Shown: positions 25,593 to 39,455 of the stretch, piece after piece | Numbering within the stretch: position 1 is the first letter of the stretch | Layout of the letters: every line of letters begins with the position of its first letter | Source: Streptomyces sp. 35G-GA-8 | Lineage (GTDB): Bacteria > Actinomycetota > Actinomycetes > Streptomycetales > Streptomycetaceae | Reading direction: 5' to 3' | DNA length: 64,000 nt | NCBI RefSeq assembly: GCF_023534745.1 | Contig: NZ_JAMHJQ010000009.1 | Location: forward strand, 124,001-188,000 | Notes under the pieces: model-generated | Seen by the model: only the letters and a program-made list of their open reading frames with translations | What the model was told of the DNA's origin: nothing | Database searches by the model: none | Position numbers and translations under genes: made by a program

Positions 25593-26297
25593 TCACTCGT
25601 CCTCGGCGAGCGTGAGCTCAACACCGCCCACAAAGCCCGCGGACAGGTTGTAGATGAAGGCTCCGAGCGTCGCCAGCGCCGTCGCGAGCACCACATCGAT
25701 CACCGCGATGACCGACGTGAAGATGATCACTCGCGGCAGCGACAGGAACGACTGAAGGTCGAAGCCATTGCTCTCGTTGGAGCCCGTGGCCTCGCTGATC
25801 GTCCCGCCGACCGTCGAGAAGACGCCCATCGCGTCCATGACCATCCACAGCACGGCGGCCGCGACGATGGTGCACAGACCCAGCGCGATGGAGAGCAGGA
25901 AGCTGACCTTCATCACCGACCACGGATCGGCCTTCGCCACCCGCAGTCGCGCCTTACGGGTACGCGGAGTCGTCCGCGCGCCCGTCCGCGGCCGGCGCAC
26001 CGCGGAAGCGGCGGGGGCCCCCGCGGGACCCGCCCCACCGGGAACGGCGGAGGTCACGGGAGCCCCTTGCTGCATCTGCTGTCCGCCCTGGCTCGGCCCG
26101 CCGCCGTGTGGCGAGGGATACGCCTGCGGCGGGTGGTACGGCTGAGCGGCCGGCTGCGGCTGCTCGGGGCCGTACTTCTCGTAAGGGGGCTTCTGCCCCC
26201 GGGTGTCGGTCACCGTTACCCCCTGGGAGTCCGTGGCAGGGCCACGGGCACCGTTCGCTCCGGAAGCGGCCGATCCGGCGCCCGTGGCTCCACTCAC
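25593..26297 (-). CDS. DUF3566 family membrane protein
   Basis: 234 residues. A disordered Pro/Gln/Gly-rich N-terminus (about 1-115) and a basic segment (RTTPRTRKARLRVAKADPW) precede two membrane spans (VMKVSFLLSIALGLCTIVAA and a second at about 195-222). It matches the DUF3566 family, the homologue of M. tuberculosis Rv0007, always next to gyrA. The GTG start at 26297 lies 3 bases after the gyrA stop with GAGGAG inside the gyrA end, so it is translated from the gyrA message. Function unknown. Confidence 0.92.
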   Translation of the reverse strand: MSGATGAGSAASGANGARGPATDSQGVTVTDTRGQKPPYEKYGPEQPQPAAQPYHPPQAYPSPHGGGPSQGGQQMQQGAPVTSAVPGGAGPAGAPAASAVRRPRTGARTTPRTRKARLRVAKADPWSVMKVSFLLSIALGLCTIVAAAVLWMVMDAMGVFSTVGGTISEATGSNESNGFDLQSFLSLPRVIIFTSVIAVIDVVLATALATLGAFIYNLSAGFVGGVELTLAEDE

Positions 26298-26300
26298 GCT

Positions 26301-28976
26301 CTACTCCTCGTGCTCCCCGGCCGAGGGCTGAATACCCTCGGCGACGACCTCGGCCGTACCAGCCTCTTCGGTCCCCGGGTCATCGGTCCCGTCGACCTCT
26401 TCGGCTTCACGTCCCGCCTCGGCGTTGCGCGCGATACCGACGACGGCATCCCGCTTGCCCAGGTTGATCAGTTGGACACCCATCGTGTCACGGCCGGTCT
26501 CCCTGACTTCGTTGACTCGCGTGCGAATCACACCGCCGCCGAGAGTGATGGCAAGGATCTCATCCGTTTCCTCGACCACCAAAGCACCGACGAGAGAACC
26601 CCGATCCTCCACAATCTTGGCGGCCTTGATACCCAGACCGCCCCGACCCTGGACGCGATACTCATCCACAGCGGTCCGCTTCGCGTATCCGCCATCTGTA
26701 GCAGTGAAGACGAACGTACCGGGCCTGACGACATTCATCGAGAGCAGTTCGTCACCCTCGCGGAAACTCATCCCCTTCACGCCCGACGTGGCACGCCCCA
26801 TCGGGCGCAGCGCGTCGTCCGTCGCGGTGAACCGGATCGACTGCGCCTTGCGGCTGATGAGGAGCAGATCGTCCTCCGCCGACACCAGCTCCGCGCCGAT
26901 CAGCTCGTCGTCCGCGCCGTCGTCCGTCTCCCGGAGATTGATCGCGATGACACCGCCCGAGCGGGGTGAGTCGTAGTCCTTGAGCGAGGTCTTCTTCACC
27001 AGACCCGCCTTCGTGGCCAGGACCAGATACGGCGCGGCCTCGTAGTCACGGATCGCCAGGATCTCGGCGATCTGCTCGTCCGGCTGGAAGGCGAGCAGAT
27101 TGGCCACATGCTGACCCCGCGCGTCCCGTCCGACGTCCGGCAGCTCGTACGCCTTCGCCCGGTAGACCCGGCCCTTGTTCGTGAAGAACAGCAGCCAGTG
27201 GTGCGTGGTCGAGACGAAGAAGTGGTCGACGATGTCGTCTTCCTTCAGCTTCGTACCGCGTACGCCCTTGCCGCCGCGCTTCTGCGAGCGGTAGTCGTCC
27301 GTCTTCGTACGCTTCACATAGCCGCCACGCGTGATCGTGACGACGATGTCCTCCTCGGCGATCAGGTCCTCGATGGACATGTCACCGTCGAAGGGCACCA
27401 GCTTCGAACGCCGGTCGTCTCCGAACTTGTCGACCATGACGGCCAGTTCGTCATGGACGATCTGCCGCTGCTTCTCCGGCGAGGCCAGGATCGCGTTGTA
27501 CTCGTTGATCTTCTGCTGCAGCTCGTCGTGTTCCGCGACGATCTTCCGCCGCTCCAGGGCCGCCAGCCGGCGCAGCTGCATCTCCAGGATCGCGTTCGCC
27601 TGGATCTCGTCGATCGTGAGCAGCCCCATCAGGCCCTCACGCGCGATCTCGACCGTGTCACTGCGCCGGATCAGCGCGATGACCTCGTCGATCGCGTCGA
27701 GCGCCTTGAGCAGACCGCGCAGGATGTGCGCCCGCTCCTCGGCCTTGCGCAGCCGGAACTTCGTGCGCCGGACGATGACCTCGATCTGGTGCGTCACCCA
27801 GTGCCGGATGAACGCGTCCAGCGAGAGCGTGCGCGGCACGCCGTCCACCAGCGCCAGCATGTTCGCGCTGAAGTTGCTCTGCAGATCGGTGTGCTTGTAC
27901 AGGTTGTTCAGAACGACCTTGGCGACCGCGTCCCGCTTCAGGACGACGACCAGCCGCTGACCCGTACGCGAGGACGTCTCGTCGCGGACGTCCGCGATGC
28001 CGCCGACCCTGCCGTCCTTGACCAGGTCGGCGATCTTCTGCGCGAGGTTGTCCGGGTTGGTCTGGTACGGCAGCTCCGTGACCACCAGGCACTGGCGGTT
28101 CTGGATCTCCTCGACCTCGACCACGGCGCGCATCGTGATCGAGCCGCGGCCCGTGCGGTACGCCTCCTCGATGCCCTTGCGCCCCACGACCAGCGCGCCG
28201 GTCGGGAAGTCGGGGCCCTTGATCCGCTCGATGAGCGCGTCGAGCAGTTCCTCGTGGCTCGCCTCGGGGTGCTCAAGCGCCCACATCGCGCCGGCCGCGA
28301 CCTCCCGCAGATTGTGCGGCGGGATGTTCGTGGCCATACCGACGGCGATCCCGGCAGAGCCGTTGATCAGCAGATTCGGGAACCGCGCCGGCAGGACCGT
28401 CGGCTCCTGATTACGGCCGTCGTAGTTGTCCGTGAAGTCGACGGTCTCCTCGTCGATGTCCCGGAGCATCTCCATCGACAGCGGCATCATCTTGCACTCG
28501 GTGTACCGCATGGCCGCGGCCGGGTCATTGCCCGGAGAACCGAAGTTGCCGTTGGAGTCCACCAGCGGCATCCGCATCGACCACGGCTGCGCGAGCCGGA
28601 CCAGCGCGTCGTAGATCGAGGAGTCGCCGTGCGGGTGGTACGTACCCATGACGTCACCGACGACGCGGGCGCACTTGTAGAAGCCCTTCTCGGGCCGGTA
28701 GCCGCCGTCGTACATCGCGTACAGCACACGCCGGTGGACGGGCTTGAGACCGTCCCGTACGTCCGGGAGCGCGCGCGACACGATGACGGACATCGCGTAG
28801 TCGAGATACGAGCGCTGCATCTCCGTTTCGAGCCCGACCGGCTCTACGCGCATCGCCAGCCCCTCAACAGCCTCCGCCGCCACGACGGCCTCCTGGACCG
28901 CGGGGGTACCAGGGGTGCCGGGGACGCCGGAGCTCTCGGGGGTGTCAGGGGTATCAGGGGTGTTCTCGTCGGCCAT
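26301..28976 (-). CDS. gyrA: DNA gyrase subunit A
   Basis: 891 residues. Catalytic Tyr158 lies in AAAMRYTE. The quinolone-determining region reads [12 protein letters not shown] with Ser119 and Asp123 at the positions of E. coli Ser83 and Asp87, the susceptible type. The GyrA box in the C-terminal wing is visible as QKRGGKG. An N-terminal extension of about 40 residues and an acidic C-terminal tail flank the core. With GyrB it introduces negative supercoils ahead of replication forks. It lies 51 bases downstream of gyrB and reads away from oriC. Confidence 0.98.
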   Translation of the reverse strand: MADENTPDTPDTPESSGVPGTPGTPAVQEAVVAAEAVEGLAMRVEPVGLETEMQRSYLDYAMSVIVSRALPDVRDGLKPVHRRVLYAMYDGGYRPEKGFYKCARVVGDVMGTYHPHGDSSIYDALVRLAQPWSMRMPLVDSNGNFGSPGNDPAAAMRYTECKMMPLSMEMLRDIDEETVDFTDNYDGRNQEPTVLPARFPNLLINGSAGIAVGMATNIPPHNLREVAAGAMWALEHPEASHEELLDALIERIKGPDFPTGALVVGRKGIEEAYRTGRGSITMRAVVEVEEIQNRQCLVVTELPYQTNPDNLAQKIADLVKDGRVGGIADVRDETSSRTGQRLVVVLKRDAVAKVVLNNLYKHTDLQSNFSANMLALVDGVPRTLSLDAFIRHWVTHQIEVIVRRTKFRLRKAEERAHILRGLLKALDAIDEVIALIRRSDTVEIAREGLMGLLTIDEIQANAILEMQLRRLAALERRKIVAEHDELQQKINEYNAILASPEKQRQIVHDELAVMVDKFGDDRRSKLVPFDGDMSIEDLIAEEDIVVTITRGGYVKRTKTDDYRSQKRGGKGVRGTKLKEDDIVDHFFVSTTHHWLLFFTNKGRVYRAKAYELPDVGRDARGQHVANLLAFQPDEQIAEILAIRDYEAAPYLVLATKAGLVKKTSLKDYDSPRSGGVIAINLRETDDGADDELIGAELVSAEDDLLLISRKAQSIRFTATDDALRPMGRATSGVKGMSFREGDELLSMNVVRPGTFVFTATDGGYAKRTAVDEYRVQGRGGLGIKAAKIVEDRGSLVGALVVEETDEILAITLGGGVIRTRVNEVRETGRDTMGVQLINLGKRDAVVGIARNAEAGREAEEVDGTDDPGTEEAGTAEVVAEGIQPSAGEHEE

Positions 28977-29027
28977 TGCTGGTCAGTGTTCCTTTCGGCC
29001 TTGTCGAATCCGTCAGCTGAGACCGAC

Positions 29028-31559
<2,532 letters not shown>

Positions 31560-32180
31560 TCAGCCGTACGTGTCACCCGGGCCCTTGCTGCCCGGCGCCC
31601 GCAGCCGGCCGAACCGCTGCGGCGGACCACCCGGGCCCAGCACCTTGATCAGCCGTACGGTGCCCTGCCCCAGGTCCTCGTTCAGCCGCGCCACCAGCCG
31701 AGGCGCCAGCAGCCGCAGCTGCGTCGCCCACGCCGTCGAGTCGCACTGCACCGTCAGCACCCGCTCGTCGTCACCGTCGTCGTACCGCTGCGGCACACAG
31801 TGTTTCGCCACGTCCTCACCGACGATCTGCGGCCACCGGCCCATGACTCCGCCCACGGCCGCCGGCGTCTCCCAGCCCCGCTCCGTGATCAGCCGGTTGA
31901 TCGCCGCACCCAGCGGCAGCGGATCACGGCCGTCCGCCCGCGCCCCCGAACGCAGCCCGCCGCCCCGCCGCGCCTGCTTCTTCTGCTGTGCGGCGGCGCC
32001 CCGCGCCCGCGCCTGCTCCTTCGCCGCGCGCAGCGCGACCCGCGCCAGATCCACCCCCGACGACTCCGGGATCCCCGGCGCCCCGAGCCCCCCGGGGGCC
32101 GCGGAGGAGCCCGGCAGCTCGGCGGGCCCCCCGAATCCGTCGGCCCCGGCCGCCCCGGACGGCCCCCGAGAAGTACTCAT
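31560..32180 (-). CDS. dciA: DciA-type protein (DUF721), probable replicative helicase operator
   Basis: 206 residues. A long Ala/Gly-rich N-terminus precedes the DUF721/DciA core (about 100-185; [45 protein letters not shown]). DciA loads or activates the DnaB helicase in bacteria lacking DnaC. Its start overlaps the recF stop (ATGA). It is the standard neighbour of recF and gyrB in Actinobacteria. Confidence 0.93.
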   Translation of the reverse strand: MSTSRGPSGAAGADGFGGPAELPGSSAAPGGLGAPGIPESSGVDLARVALRAAKEQARARGAAAQQKKQARRGGGLRSGARADGRDPLPLGAAINRLITERGWETPAAVGGVMGRWPQIVGEDVAKHCVPQRYDDGDDERVLTVQCDSTAWATQLRLLAPRLVARLNEDLGQGTVRLIKVLGPGGPPQRFGRLRAPGSKGPGDTYG

Positions 32181-33385
32181 ACGCGCTCCACCATGCCGTC
32201 GGCCACCGCGAACCGCGCCCCGGCCAGCACCCCCGGCACATCGTCGTCGACTGCCGCCGTCACCAGCACCTGCTCGCCCGGAACCACCAGCTCCGCGAGC
32301 CGCTCCCGCCGCCGCGCGTCCAGCTCGGCGAACACGTCGTCCAGCACCAGCACCGGCTCATTGCCCTCGGCGCGCAGCAGATCGTACGAGGCCAGCCGCA
32401 GCGCCAGCGCGAACGACCAGCACTCGCCATGGCTGGCGTACCCCTTCGCGGGCAGCCGGCCCAGCCTCAGCACCAGATCGTCGCGGTGCGGACCGACCAG
32501 CGTCACCCCCCGCTCGATCTCCTGCTTGCGCACCCCGGCAAGGGCCGCCAGCAGATGCGCGTACAGCTCATCGCGCGAGGCCACCCCCGAGGCCATGAGC
32601 CCGTCCCCGGCCCCGGTCCCCGAAGCGGCGCCGCCGGCAGCGTCGGGCGCTGCCGCATCACCAAAATCGCCGGGATCACCGGCGGAGGAACGGTACTCCA
32701 GCGCCACCGGACCGCCCCCCGGCGCCAGTTGCTCATACGCCTTGTCGGCCAGCGGCTGGAGCGTCGCGATCAGATCGACCCGCTGCGCCAGCAACTCGGC
32801 CCCCGCGCGCGCCAGATGCTGGTCCCACACATCCAGCGTCGACAGATCCATGCCACGCCCGCCGTGCCGCCGCGCCATCGCCGCCGACTTGAGCAGCGTG
32901 TTGCGCTGTCTGAGCACCCGGTCGTAGTCCGACCGCACCCCGGCCATCCGGGGCGACCGTGCCGTGATCAGCTCGTCGAGGAACCGGCGCCGCTCTCCCG
33001 GATCGCCCTTCACCAGCGCCAGATCCTCCGGCGCGAACAGCACCGTCCGTACGATCCCGAGCACATCACGCGGTCTGACCTGCGAGGACCGGTTGATACG
33101 CGCCCTGTTCGCGCGGCCGGGGTTGAGTTCGAGCTCCACCAGTTGCGACCGTTCGCCCTGGGTGACCGCGGCCCGGATCACCGCACGGTCCGCGCCCATC
33201 CGCACCAGCGGGGCGTCCGACGACACCCGGTGACTGCCGAGGCTCGCGAGATAGCCGACCGCCTCGACCAGATTGGTCTTTCCCTGCCCGTTCGCCCCCA
33301 CGAACGCGGTGACGCCCGGATCGAGCGGTACCTCGACCCGGGCGTAGGACCGGAAGTCGGCCAGCGACAGATGCGTGACGTGCAT
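32177..33385 (-). CDS. recF: DNA replication/repair protein RecF
   Basis: 402 residues from the ATG at 33385 ([14 protein letters not shown]). SMC-like ATPase with Walker A GANGQGKT (30-37), signature region [14 protein letters not shown] (from about 316) and Walker [13 protein letters not shown] (345-356). It binds gapped DNA and helps load RecA. An Ala/Gly/Asp-rich insert at about 234-268 makes it longer than the usual 360-375 residues. Its stop overlaps dciA. gnd lies 32 bases upstream. Confidence 0.97.
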   Translation of the reverse strand: MHVTHLSLADFRSYARVEVPLDPGVTAFVGANGQGKTNLVEAVGYLASLGSHRVSSDAPLVRMGADRAVIRAAVTQGERSQLVELELNPGRANRARINRSSQVRPRDVLGIVRTVLFAPEDLALVKGDPGERRRFLDELITARSPRMAGVRSDYDRVLRQRNTLLKSAAMARRHGGRGMDLSTLDVWDQHLARAGAELLAQRVDLIATLQPLADKAYEQLAPGGGPVALEYRSSAGDPGDFGDAAAPDAAGGAASGTGAGDGLMASGVASRDELYAHLLAALAGVRKQEIERGVTLVGPHRDDLVLRLGRLPAKGYASHGECWSFALALRLASYDLLRAEGNEPVLVLDDVFAELDARRRERLAELVVPGEQVLVTAAVDDDVPGVLAGARFAVADGMVERV

Positions 33386-33417
33386 GGATGTACGCGGGCC
33401 TCCCCCGGCTACGGGCT

Positions 33418-34305
33418 CTACTTCTTCGGCTTGTTCGGCTCGACCGCGTGGCCGCCGAACTGATTGCGCAGCGCCGAGACCATCTTCATCTGCGGCGAAT
33501 CGTCCTGCCGGGACGCGAAGCGCGCGAACAGCGACGCGGTGATCGCGGGCAGCGGCACCGCGTGGTTGATGGCCGCCTCGACCGTCCACCGGCCCTCGCC
33601 GGAGTCCTCCGCGTAGCCCTTCAGCTGCTCCAGGTGCTCATCCTCGTCCAGGGCGTTCACCGCCAGATCCAGCAGCCAGGAACGGATGACCGTGCCCTCC
33701 TGCCAGGAGCGGAAGACCTCACGGACGTCGGTGACCGAGTCGACGCTCTCCAGCAGCTCCCAGCCCTCGGCATAGGCCTGCATCATGGCGTACTCGATGC
33801 CGTTGTGGACCATCTTGGCGAAGTGGCCCGCGCCGACCTTGCCCGCGTGTACGGCCCCGAAGTCGCCCTCGGGCTTGAGCGCGTCGAAGATCGGCTGCAC
33901 CTGCGCCACATGCTCCGGAGTACCGCCGTACATCAGCGCGTAGCCGTTCTCCAGGCCCCAGACGCCGCCGGAGACACCGCAGTCGACGAAGCCGATGCCC
34001 TTGATGCCCAGCTCGACCGCGTGCTTCTCGTCGTCCGTCCAGCGGGAATTCCCGCCGTCCACCACCACGTCGCCGGGCGACAGCAGCGCGGCCAGCTCGT
34101 CGATCGTGGCCTGGGTCGCGGCACCGGCCGGAACCATCACCCACACCACTCGCGGACCCTTGAGCTTGCTCACCAGCTCCTGGAGGCTGTGGACATCGGC
34201 GAGGTCCGGATTGCGGTCATATCCGATGACGGTGTGGCCTGCGCGGCGGATACGCTCGCGCATATTGCCGCCCATCTTGCCGAGACCGACGAGACCGAGC
34301 TCCAT
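33418..34305 (-). CDS. gnd: 6-phosphogluconate dehydrogenase, short type
   Basis: 295 residues. Rossmann motif [12 protein letters not shown], catalytic [15 protein letters not shown] region and [18 protein letters not shown]. It oxidatively decarboxylates 6-phosphogluconate to ribulose 5-phosphate. The short C-terminal domain is that of the YqeC/GntZ group, often NAD-dependent. Its place between dnaN and recF is a known Streptomyces feature without an obvious replication role. ATG at 34305. Confidence 0.95.
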   Translation of the reverse strand: MELGLVGLGKMGGNMRERIRRAGHTVIGYDRNPDLADVHSLQELVSKLKGPRVVWVMVPAGAATQATIDELAALLSPGDVVVDGGNSRWTDDEKHAVELGIKGIGFVDCGVSGGVWGLENGYALMYGGTPEHVAQVQPIFDALKPEGDFGAVHAGKVGAGHFAKMVHNGIEYAMMQAYAEGWELLESVDSVTDVREVFRSWQEGTVIRSWLLDLAVNALDEDEHLEQLKGYAEDSGEGRWTVEAAINHAVPLPAITASLFARFASRQDDSPQMKMVSALRNQFGGHAVEPNKPKK

Positions 34306-34394
34306 CAGGTGTTCCTTAAGCGTTGAGGCGATTCGTACCCGGGTTTGTACCCGGATCCGAGCCTACGCCCGGACCCGGCCACTCACCTGTGGGG

Positions 34395-35525
34395 TCAGCC
34401 GCTCAGGCGTACCGGCATGATCAGGTACTTGTACGCCTCGTCCGCCTCCGCGTCGACGGCCGGCCGGCCGCTGAGCAGAGCCGGCTTCGTGGACGTCGTG
34501 AAGGAGAGCTGGGCGACCGGCGAATCGATCGCGCTGAGCCCGTCGAGCAGGAAGGTCGGGTTGAAGGCGATCGAGATGTCATCGCCCTCCAGCTGCGCGT
34601 CGACGCGCTCCACAGCCTGTGCGTCGTCGCTGGAACCGGCCTCCAGGATCAGCACGCCCTGCTCGAAGCTCAGCCGCACCGGGGTGTTCCGCTCGGCGAC
34701 CAGCGCCACGCGCTTGACGGCCTCGACGAACGGGGCGGTCTCGATCACCGCGACCGAGTTGAACTCGGTCGGGAAGAGCGTGCGGTACTTCGGCAGATCA
34801 CCTTCGAGCAGCCGGGTGGTCGTACGCCGCCCGGCGCCCTCGAAACCGATCAGCCCCTCGCCGGCGCCCGCCCCGGAGAGCGCCAGGGTGACCGTGTCAC
34901 CGCTGGTGAGGGCCTTGGCGGTGTCCAGCAGCGTCTTGGCGGGCACCAGCGCGACGGCGGACACATCGGAGGCTTCCGGCTTCCACAGGAACTCACGGAC
35001 CGCGAAGCGGTAGCGGTCGGTCGAGGCCAGGGTGACCGTGTCGCCCTCGATCTCGATCCGTACGCCGGTCAGCACCGGCAGCGTGTCGTCGCGGCCCGCG
35101 GCGATGGCGACCTGGGAGGCGGCCGACGCGAAGACCTCACCGGGAACGGTGCCCGTCGCGGTCGGCATCTGCGGCAGCGCCGGGTACTCGTCCACCGGAA
35201 GGGTGTGGAGCGTGAAGCGCGACGAGCCACAGACCACGGTCGCCCGTACACCGTCTGTGGAAATCTCCACCGGTCGGTTCGGCAGCGCGCGGCAGATGTC
35301 GGCGAGGAGCCGGCCGGAGACGAGGACGGTGCCGTCCTCCTCGACCTCGGCGTCCACCGAGACCCGCGCCGAGACCTCGTAGTCGAAGCTGGAGAAGCTG
35401 AGAGCGCCGTCCTCGGCCTTCAGCAGAAGGCCTGCGAGTACGGGCGCCGGCGGACGGGCCGGGAGGCTACGGGCCACCCAGGCCACCGCCTCCGCGAGTA
35501 CATCGCGCTCCACCCGGATCTTCAC
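34395..35525 (-). CDS. dnaN: DNA polymerase III sliding clamp (beta subunit)
   Basis: 376 residues from the GTG at 35525 with AGGAGG 9 bases upstream; frames opening further upstream run into oriC. Three repeated clamp domains, with VKIRVERDVLAEAVAWVAR at the start and the C-terminal YLIMPVRL that binds clamp-loader and polymerase peptides. It is the first gene on the left side of oriC and is read away from it. Confidence 0.98.
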   Translation of the reverse strand: MKIRVERDVLAEAVAWVARSLPARPPAPVLAGLLLKAEDGALSFSSFDYEVSARVSVDAEVEEDGTVLVSGRLLADICRALPNRPVEISTDGVRATVVCGSSRFTLHTLPVDEYPALPQMPTATGTVPGEVFASAASQVAIAAGRDDTLPVLTGVRIEIEGDTVTLASTDRYRFAVREFLWKPEASDVSAVALVPAKTLLDTAKALTSGDTVTLALSGAGAGEGLIGFEGAGRRTTTRLLEGDLPKYRTLFPTEFNSVAVIETAPFVEAVKRVALVAERNTPVRLSFEQGVLILEAGSSDDAQAVERVDAQLEGDDISIAFNPTFLLDGLSAIDSPVAQLSFTTSTKPALLSGRPAVDAEADEAYKYLIMPVRLSG

Positions 35526-36408
35526 CGGAACCGCCTCCTGCTGTTGCTGGCTCGCCCTGCTGGCCTTCGTCGTCGGCTGTGATGCCGGGGACCAGTCTGA
35601 CGTACGGCACCGACAGTCGGTGCGGCTGCGGGTCAAGTCGGCGCAGCAGGTGCCGAGGGCTCCGGGGCCGAGTTGTGCACAGGGCCTTCTTCGAAGCTGA
35701 TTCCCCGTTAACTCTGAGTGGGAGTAGTAGTAGGGCCTGTGGAAACCGTGGATAACGTCATTCGCGCAGGTCAGACCCGTTTTTTTGTCCACCGACCCTG
35801 TGGGCGCCGTCCGTGGACAACCCGGTCGTTCTGTGGACGGGCGAAAGTTCTGCACAAGCGATGCACAGGACACAGGGACTTCTCCCCAGCCACGTCCCCA
35901 GCTTTACCCACGTTCCCCACAGCCCAATCGACCTCCTTGGTGTGACGCCTTTCACTCGACTCAGCGATGCCGGGCGTTTCGTTGCCGAACAGTGGACAGG
36001 GGTGTGGAGAAGCTGTGGGAAAGAGCGGCCCGCCTGTGGGCTGCCGGTGGACAGCGGCGCCGACGCCCTGTGGAAGAATTTTTCGTCCACAGTCTGTGGA
36101 GCGGCGGCGGCCACAAATCCACAGGGCTCTGACCTGCCCCGATGGCTTCCCGTCGACTCTGCCTGTGGACGCGATCTGGACAACTTCTCGGTCCCCAGGC
36201 TGTGGACGGAAGATCGGGACCCGATCTGTGGAGAAGGACCCTCCACCGCCAGGTATTCGAACAGCGAGGGCTCTGCGGCGACACGCGGACCCGGTCGCCG
36301 CGGGGTCCACGCGAGGTTTACGCGAGGTCCGGAGAGCGCGAAGAGGCGCCCAGGGACCGTCCCGGACGGTGTCCCTGAGCGCCTCGGCAGCGGGCGGAGA
36401 GCCGGCTG
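35526..36408. other. Chromosomal replication origin oriC
   Basis: 883-base dnaN-dnaA intergenic region packed with DnaA-box-like 9-mers in both orientations. Those I can place start at 35739, 35748, 35785, 35812, 35832, 35991, 36003, 36014, 36046, 36069, 36083, 36095, 36115, 36164, 36175, 36201 and 36227. The best are at 35785 (TTGTCCACC) and 35812 (CGTGGACAA). They fall into two groups, 35739-35840 and 35991-36235, separated by about 150 bases. This layout, with many degenerate boxes and no strong AT-rich stretch, is typical of Streptomyces oriC. Confidence 0.97.
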
Positions 36409-38184
36409 TCAGCCGTTCTTGATGCGGTTGGTGAGCTCCGTGACCTGGTTGTAGATCGAGCGCCGCTCGGCCATCAGCGCGCGGATCTTCCGGTCCGCGT
36501 GCATCACGGTCGTATGGTCCCTGCCGCCGAAATGCCCGCCGATCTTGGGCAGGGAGAGATCGGTCAGCTCACGGCAGAGGTACATCGCGATCTGGCGGGC
36601 CGTCACCAGCACCCGGCTCCTCGACGATCCGCAGAGATCCTCCACTGTCAGCCCGAAGTAGTCGGCGGTCGCCGCCATGATGGCGCTCGCGGTGATCTCC
36701 GGGGCCGAGTCCTCCCCGCCCGGGATCAGATCCTTGAGCACGATCTCGGTGAGGCCGAGGTCCACCGGCTGCCGGTTGAGCGAGGCGAACGCCGTCACCC
36801 GGATCAGCGCGCCCTCCAGCTCGCGGATGTTCCGCGAGATACGGGAGGCGATGAACTCCAGCACCTCGGGCGGGGCGTTCAGCTGCTCCTGCACCGCCTT
36901 CTTACGGAGGATCGCGATACGCGTCTCCAGCTCCGGGGGCTGGACGTCCGTGGTCAGGCCCCACTCGAAGCGATTCCGGAGCCGGTCCTCCAGGGTGATC
37001 AGCTGCTTGGGCGGCCGGTCCGAGGAGAGCACGATCTGCTTGTTGGCGTTGTGCAGCGTGTTGAAGGTGTGGAAGAACTCCTCCTGCGTCGACTCCTTGC
37101 TCGCCAGGAACTGGATGTCGTCGACCAGCAGGATGTCGACATCCCGGTACCGCTTGCGGAAGGTGTCGCCCTTGCCGTCGCGGATCGAGTTGATGAACTC
37201 GTTCGTGAACTCCTCGGAGCTCACATAGCGCACGCGCGTGCCGGGGTAGAGGCTGCGCGCGTAGTGCCCGATGGCGTGCAGCAGATGCGTCTTGCCGAGC
37301 CCGGACTCCCCGTAGATGAAGAGCGGGTTGTACGCCTTGGCCGGGGCCTCGGCGACCGCGACCGCGGCCGCGTGCGCGAACCGGTTGGACGCCCCGATCA
37401 CAAAGGTGTCGAAGAGGTACTTGGGATTCAGCCGGGCATGCGGCTCGCCGGGACCAGGCGCCGGGGCGGGCTGGGCGCCCAGCGGTCCCACCGATCCGCC
37501 GTGCGTGCCTCCGCGGCCGACATTGGGCCCCCCGCCATGGCGCGGGGAGGGCGGCTCCTGGAGTTCGCGCCGGTCGGGGCGCTGCTCGTACGGGGAGTGC
37601 TCGGGCCCCCCCGGCTGCCGGTAGTCGTGCTGCGGCTGCTGCTGGTGAGCGGTGGCGTACGGATCGCGATCCTGGTATCCGCCGAGCCGCGGCTGCTGCC
37701 AGGACAGGTCCTCCTGGGTCCGCGGCCAGGCGCCGGGGTCGGGGCGCTGCTGCTGGTAGTCCGGGTACGCGGGCCGTACCGACGGCATGCCGTCGTCCGA
37801 CGGGCGGTGCCCGTAGCCGTCGTATGTATCGCCCTGCCGCTGCTCGTCATGGGGCGGCCCCTGGTAGCGGTGCTGCTGGGGCACGGGCGGGGCCGGCGGG
37901 GTGGGCTCGACCGCCGAGTCGTCGACGGTGATGGCGATCCGGATCGGGCGGCCGCACTCGTGGCTCAGCGTCTCGCTGATGAGCGGGGCGAGCCGGCCCT
38001 CCAGGACCCGCTTGCCCCATTCATTGGGGACGGCGAGCAGCGCGGTGTCGGCGACCAGTGCGAGAGGCTGACAGCGCTCGATCCACTGTTTGTCCTTGGG
38101 CTCGACGCCCTGCTGGCCCTCCCTGAGGAGCTGCTCCAGCACTCGTGGCCACACTGCGGCAAGATCGGCAGGTACATCAGCCAC
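36409..38184 (-). CDS. dnaA: Chromosomal replication initiator protein DnaA
   Basis: 591 residues. Domain I (1-90) is followed by a very long Pro/Gln/Tyr-rich domain II (about 91-250), characteristic of Streptomyces. The AAA+ domain has Walker A GESGLGKT (292-299) and Walker [11 protein letters not shown]. Domain IV ends with the DNA-binding signature [15 protein letters not shown]. The GTG start at 38184 gives [12 protein letters not shown]. It is transcribed toward oriC. Two opposed DnaA boxes upstream suggest autoregulation. Confidence 0.98.
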   Translation of the reverse strand: MADVPADLAAVWPRVLEQLLREGQQGVEPKDKQWIERCQPLALVADTALLAVPNEWGKRVLEGRLAPLISETLSHECGRPIRIAITVDDSAVEPTPPAPPVPQQHRYQGPPHDEQRQGDTYDGYGHRPSDDGMPSVRPAYPDYQQQRPDPGAWPRTQEDLSWQQPRLGGYQDRDPYATAHQQQPQHDYRQPGGPEHSPYEQRPDRRELQEPPSPRHGGGPNVGRGGTHGGSVGPLGAQPAPAPGPGEPHARLNPKYLFDTFVIGASNRFAHAAAVAVAEAPAKAYNPLFIYGESGLGKTHLLHAIGHYARSLYPGTRVRYVSSEEFTNEFINSIRDGKGDTFRKRYRDVDILLVDDIQFLASKESTQEEFFHTFNTLHNANKQIVLSSDRPPKQLITLEDRLRNRFEWGLTTDVQPPELETRIAILRKKAVQEQLNAPPEVLEFIASRISRNIRELEGALIRVTAFASLNRQPVDLGLTEIVLKDLIPGGEDSAPEITASAIMAATADYFGLTVEDLCGSSRSRVLVTARQIAMYLCRELTDLSLPKIGGHFGGRDHTTVMHADRKIRALMAERRSIYNQVTELTNRIKNG

Positions 38185-38311
38185 AAGGCACGCTCTCTCG
38201 CAGGTCCGGATCCCACGAATGCGTGGTGCTCGGGACGGGATGGGAAGACCGGCAGGAATTGAAGCCGGAGTTCAGCCACGGTAGTCAGGGCGGCCCGCGC
38301 GGTTCAAGTTG

Positions 38312-38332
38312 TTGTCCACAGCCTGTGCACAA
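38312..38332. promoter_or_regulatory. Paired DnaA boxes upstream of dnaA
   Basis: TTGTCCACA (38312-38320) and the oppositely oriented TGTGCACAA (38324-38332) sit 128-148 bases upstream of the dnaA start. A pair of opposed boxes at the dnaA promoter is known to mediate DnaA autorepression in Streptomyces. Confidence 0.8.
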
Positions 38333-38354
38333 TGGAGCCGGGCATGGAGCGGGT

Positions 38355-38384
38355 TTGACCGGATGGCGTAGCCGCGCGTACCGT
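38355..38384 (+). promoter_or_regulatory. Likely HrdB-type promoter of the rpmH operon
   Basis: TTGACC (38355-38360), an 18-base spacer and TACCGT (38379-38384) fit the Streptomyces housekeeping consensus. It points toward rpmH, whose start is about 175 bases downstream. The rest of the 376-base dnaA-rpmH gap holds no gene. Confidence 0.6.
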
Positions 38385-38560
38385 GACCAGGTCGAGTTGT
38401 CGATGGCTGCTGCCGCCTGCCTCCGATGGGCAAAGATCACGATCTGTGGTTGTGAAGCGGTGCACTCGGGCGTGATCGCGAGCTTCTCAGCTTCTCGTGG
38501 GCGCACGGTGACAGCCAGGCGATGTCCCGCCATCCACACATCATTTTCTGGAGCCCCCGA

Positions 38561-38698
38561 GTGAGCAAGCGCACCTTCCAGCCGAACAACCGTCGTCGCG
38601 CCAAGACCCACGGGTTCCGGCTGCGGATGCGTACCCGTGCCGGCCGCGCGATTCTCGCGACCCGCCGTGGCAAGGGTCGCGCCCGTCTGTCGGCCTGA
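38561..38698 (+). CDS. rpmH: Ribosomal protein L34
   Basis: 45 residues, [15 protein letters not shown] at the start and [11 protein letters not shown] at the end, strongly basic. Structural protein of the large ribosomal subunit. GTG at 38561. Universally next to dnaA and rnpA. Confidence 0.98.
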   Translation: MSKRTFQPNNRRRAKTHGFRLRMRTRAGRAILATRRGKGRARLSA

Positions 38699-38724
38699 TC
38701 GCCTGATCGCCAACAGGTCATGAC

Positions 38725-39096
38725 GTGCTGCCTACCGAGAATCGGCTGAGGCGGCGCGAGGACTTCGCGACCGCGGTACGCCGGGGACGCCGGGCCGGAC
38801 GCCCGCTTCTCGTCGTCCATCTACGCAGCGGTGCAACGGACCCGCACGCGCCTGGGGAGAGCGCCTCCCCGACGCGTGCGGGTTTCGTCGTGAGCAAGGC
38901 CGTGGGTGGAGCGGTCGTACGTAACCAGGTGAAGCGGCGACTGCGTCATCTGATACGCGAACGACTGTCCGAGCTGCCCCCCGGTAGCCTGGTTGTCGTA
39001 CGGGCGCTGCCGGGTGCGGGCGACGCCGAATATGGACACCTGGCCCGAGACCTGGACGCCGCTTTTCAGCGGCTGCTGGGAGGGGGCACACGATGA
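38725..39096 (+). CDS. rnpA: Ribonuclease P protein component
   Basis: 123 residues from the GTG at 38725. Typical N-terminus [13 protein letters not shown] and the conserved RNR-like core [18 protein letters not shown]. With the RNase P RNA it matures tRNA 5' ends. Stop overlaps yidD by four bases (ATGA). Confidence 0.97.
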   Translation: MLPTENRLRRREDFATAVRRGRRAGRPLLVVHLRSGATDPHAPGESASPTRAGFVVSKAVGGAVVRNQVKRRLRHLIRERLSELPPGSLVVVRALPGAGDAEYGHLARDLDAAFQRLLGGGTR

Positions 39097-39452
39097 AGTA
39101 CCCGCTGCTGGCTCTGATCAAGCTGTACCAGTGGACGATCAGCCCGCTTCTCGGGCCCGTCTGCCGGTACTACCCGTCGTGTTCGCACTACGGATACACG
39201 GCCATCGACCGACATGGCGCGGTGAAAGGCACGGCGCTGACCGCCTGGCGCATTCTGCGGTGCAATCCGTGGTCGCCGGGTGGTGTGGACCATGTGCCAC
39301 CGCGCAAACGCCCGCGCTGGCATGAATCGCTGCGCAATGCCTGGCGCGGCCGTAAGGGCGGACACTCCGCCGCTGGCGTGCCTTCCGGGGGATTGGCCCC
39401 CGACACCCCGAGTCCGGCCGCAGAGACCTCGCCCAAAGCTCAAGGAGCCTGA
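39093..39452 (+). CDS. yidD: Membrane protein insertion efficiency factor YidD
   Basis: 119 residues. Conserved [23 protein letters not shown] region with the family cysteines, and [11 protein letters not shown]. The amphipathic N-terminus associates with the membrane and helps YidC. The C-terminal 40 residues are a variable Pro/Ala tail. It sits between rnpA and yidC. Confidence 0.96.
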   Translation: MKYPLLALIKLYQWTISPLLGPVCRYYPSCSHYGYTAIDRHGAVKGTALTAWRILRCNPWSPGGVDHVPPRKRPRWHESLRNAWRGRKGGHSAAGVPSGGLAPDTPSPAAETSPKAQGA

Positions 39453-39455
39453 TTA

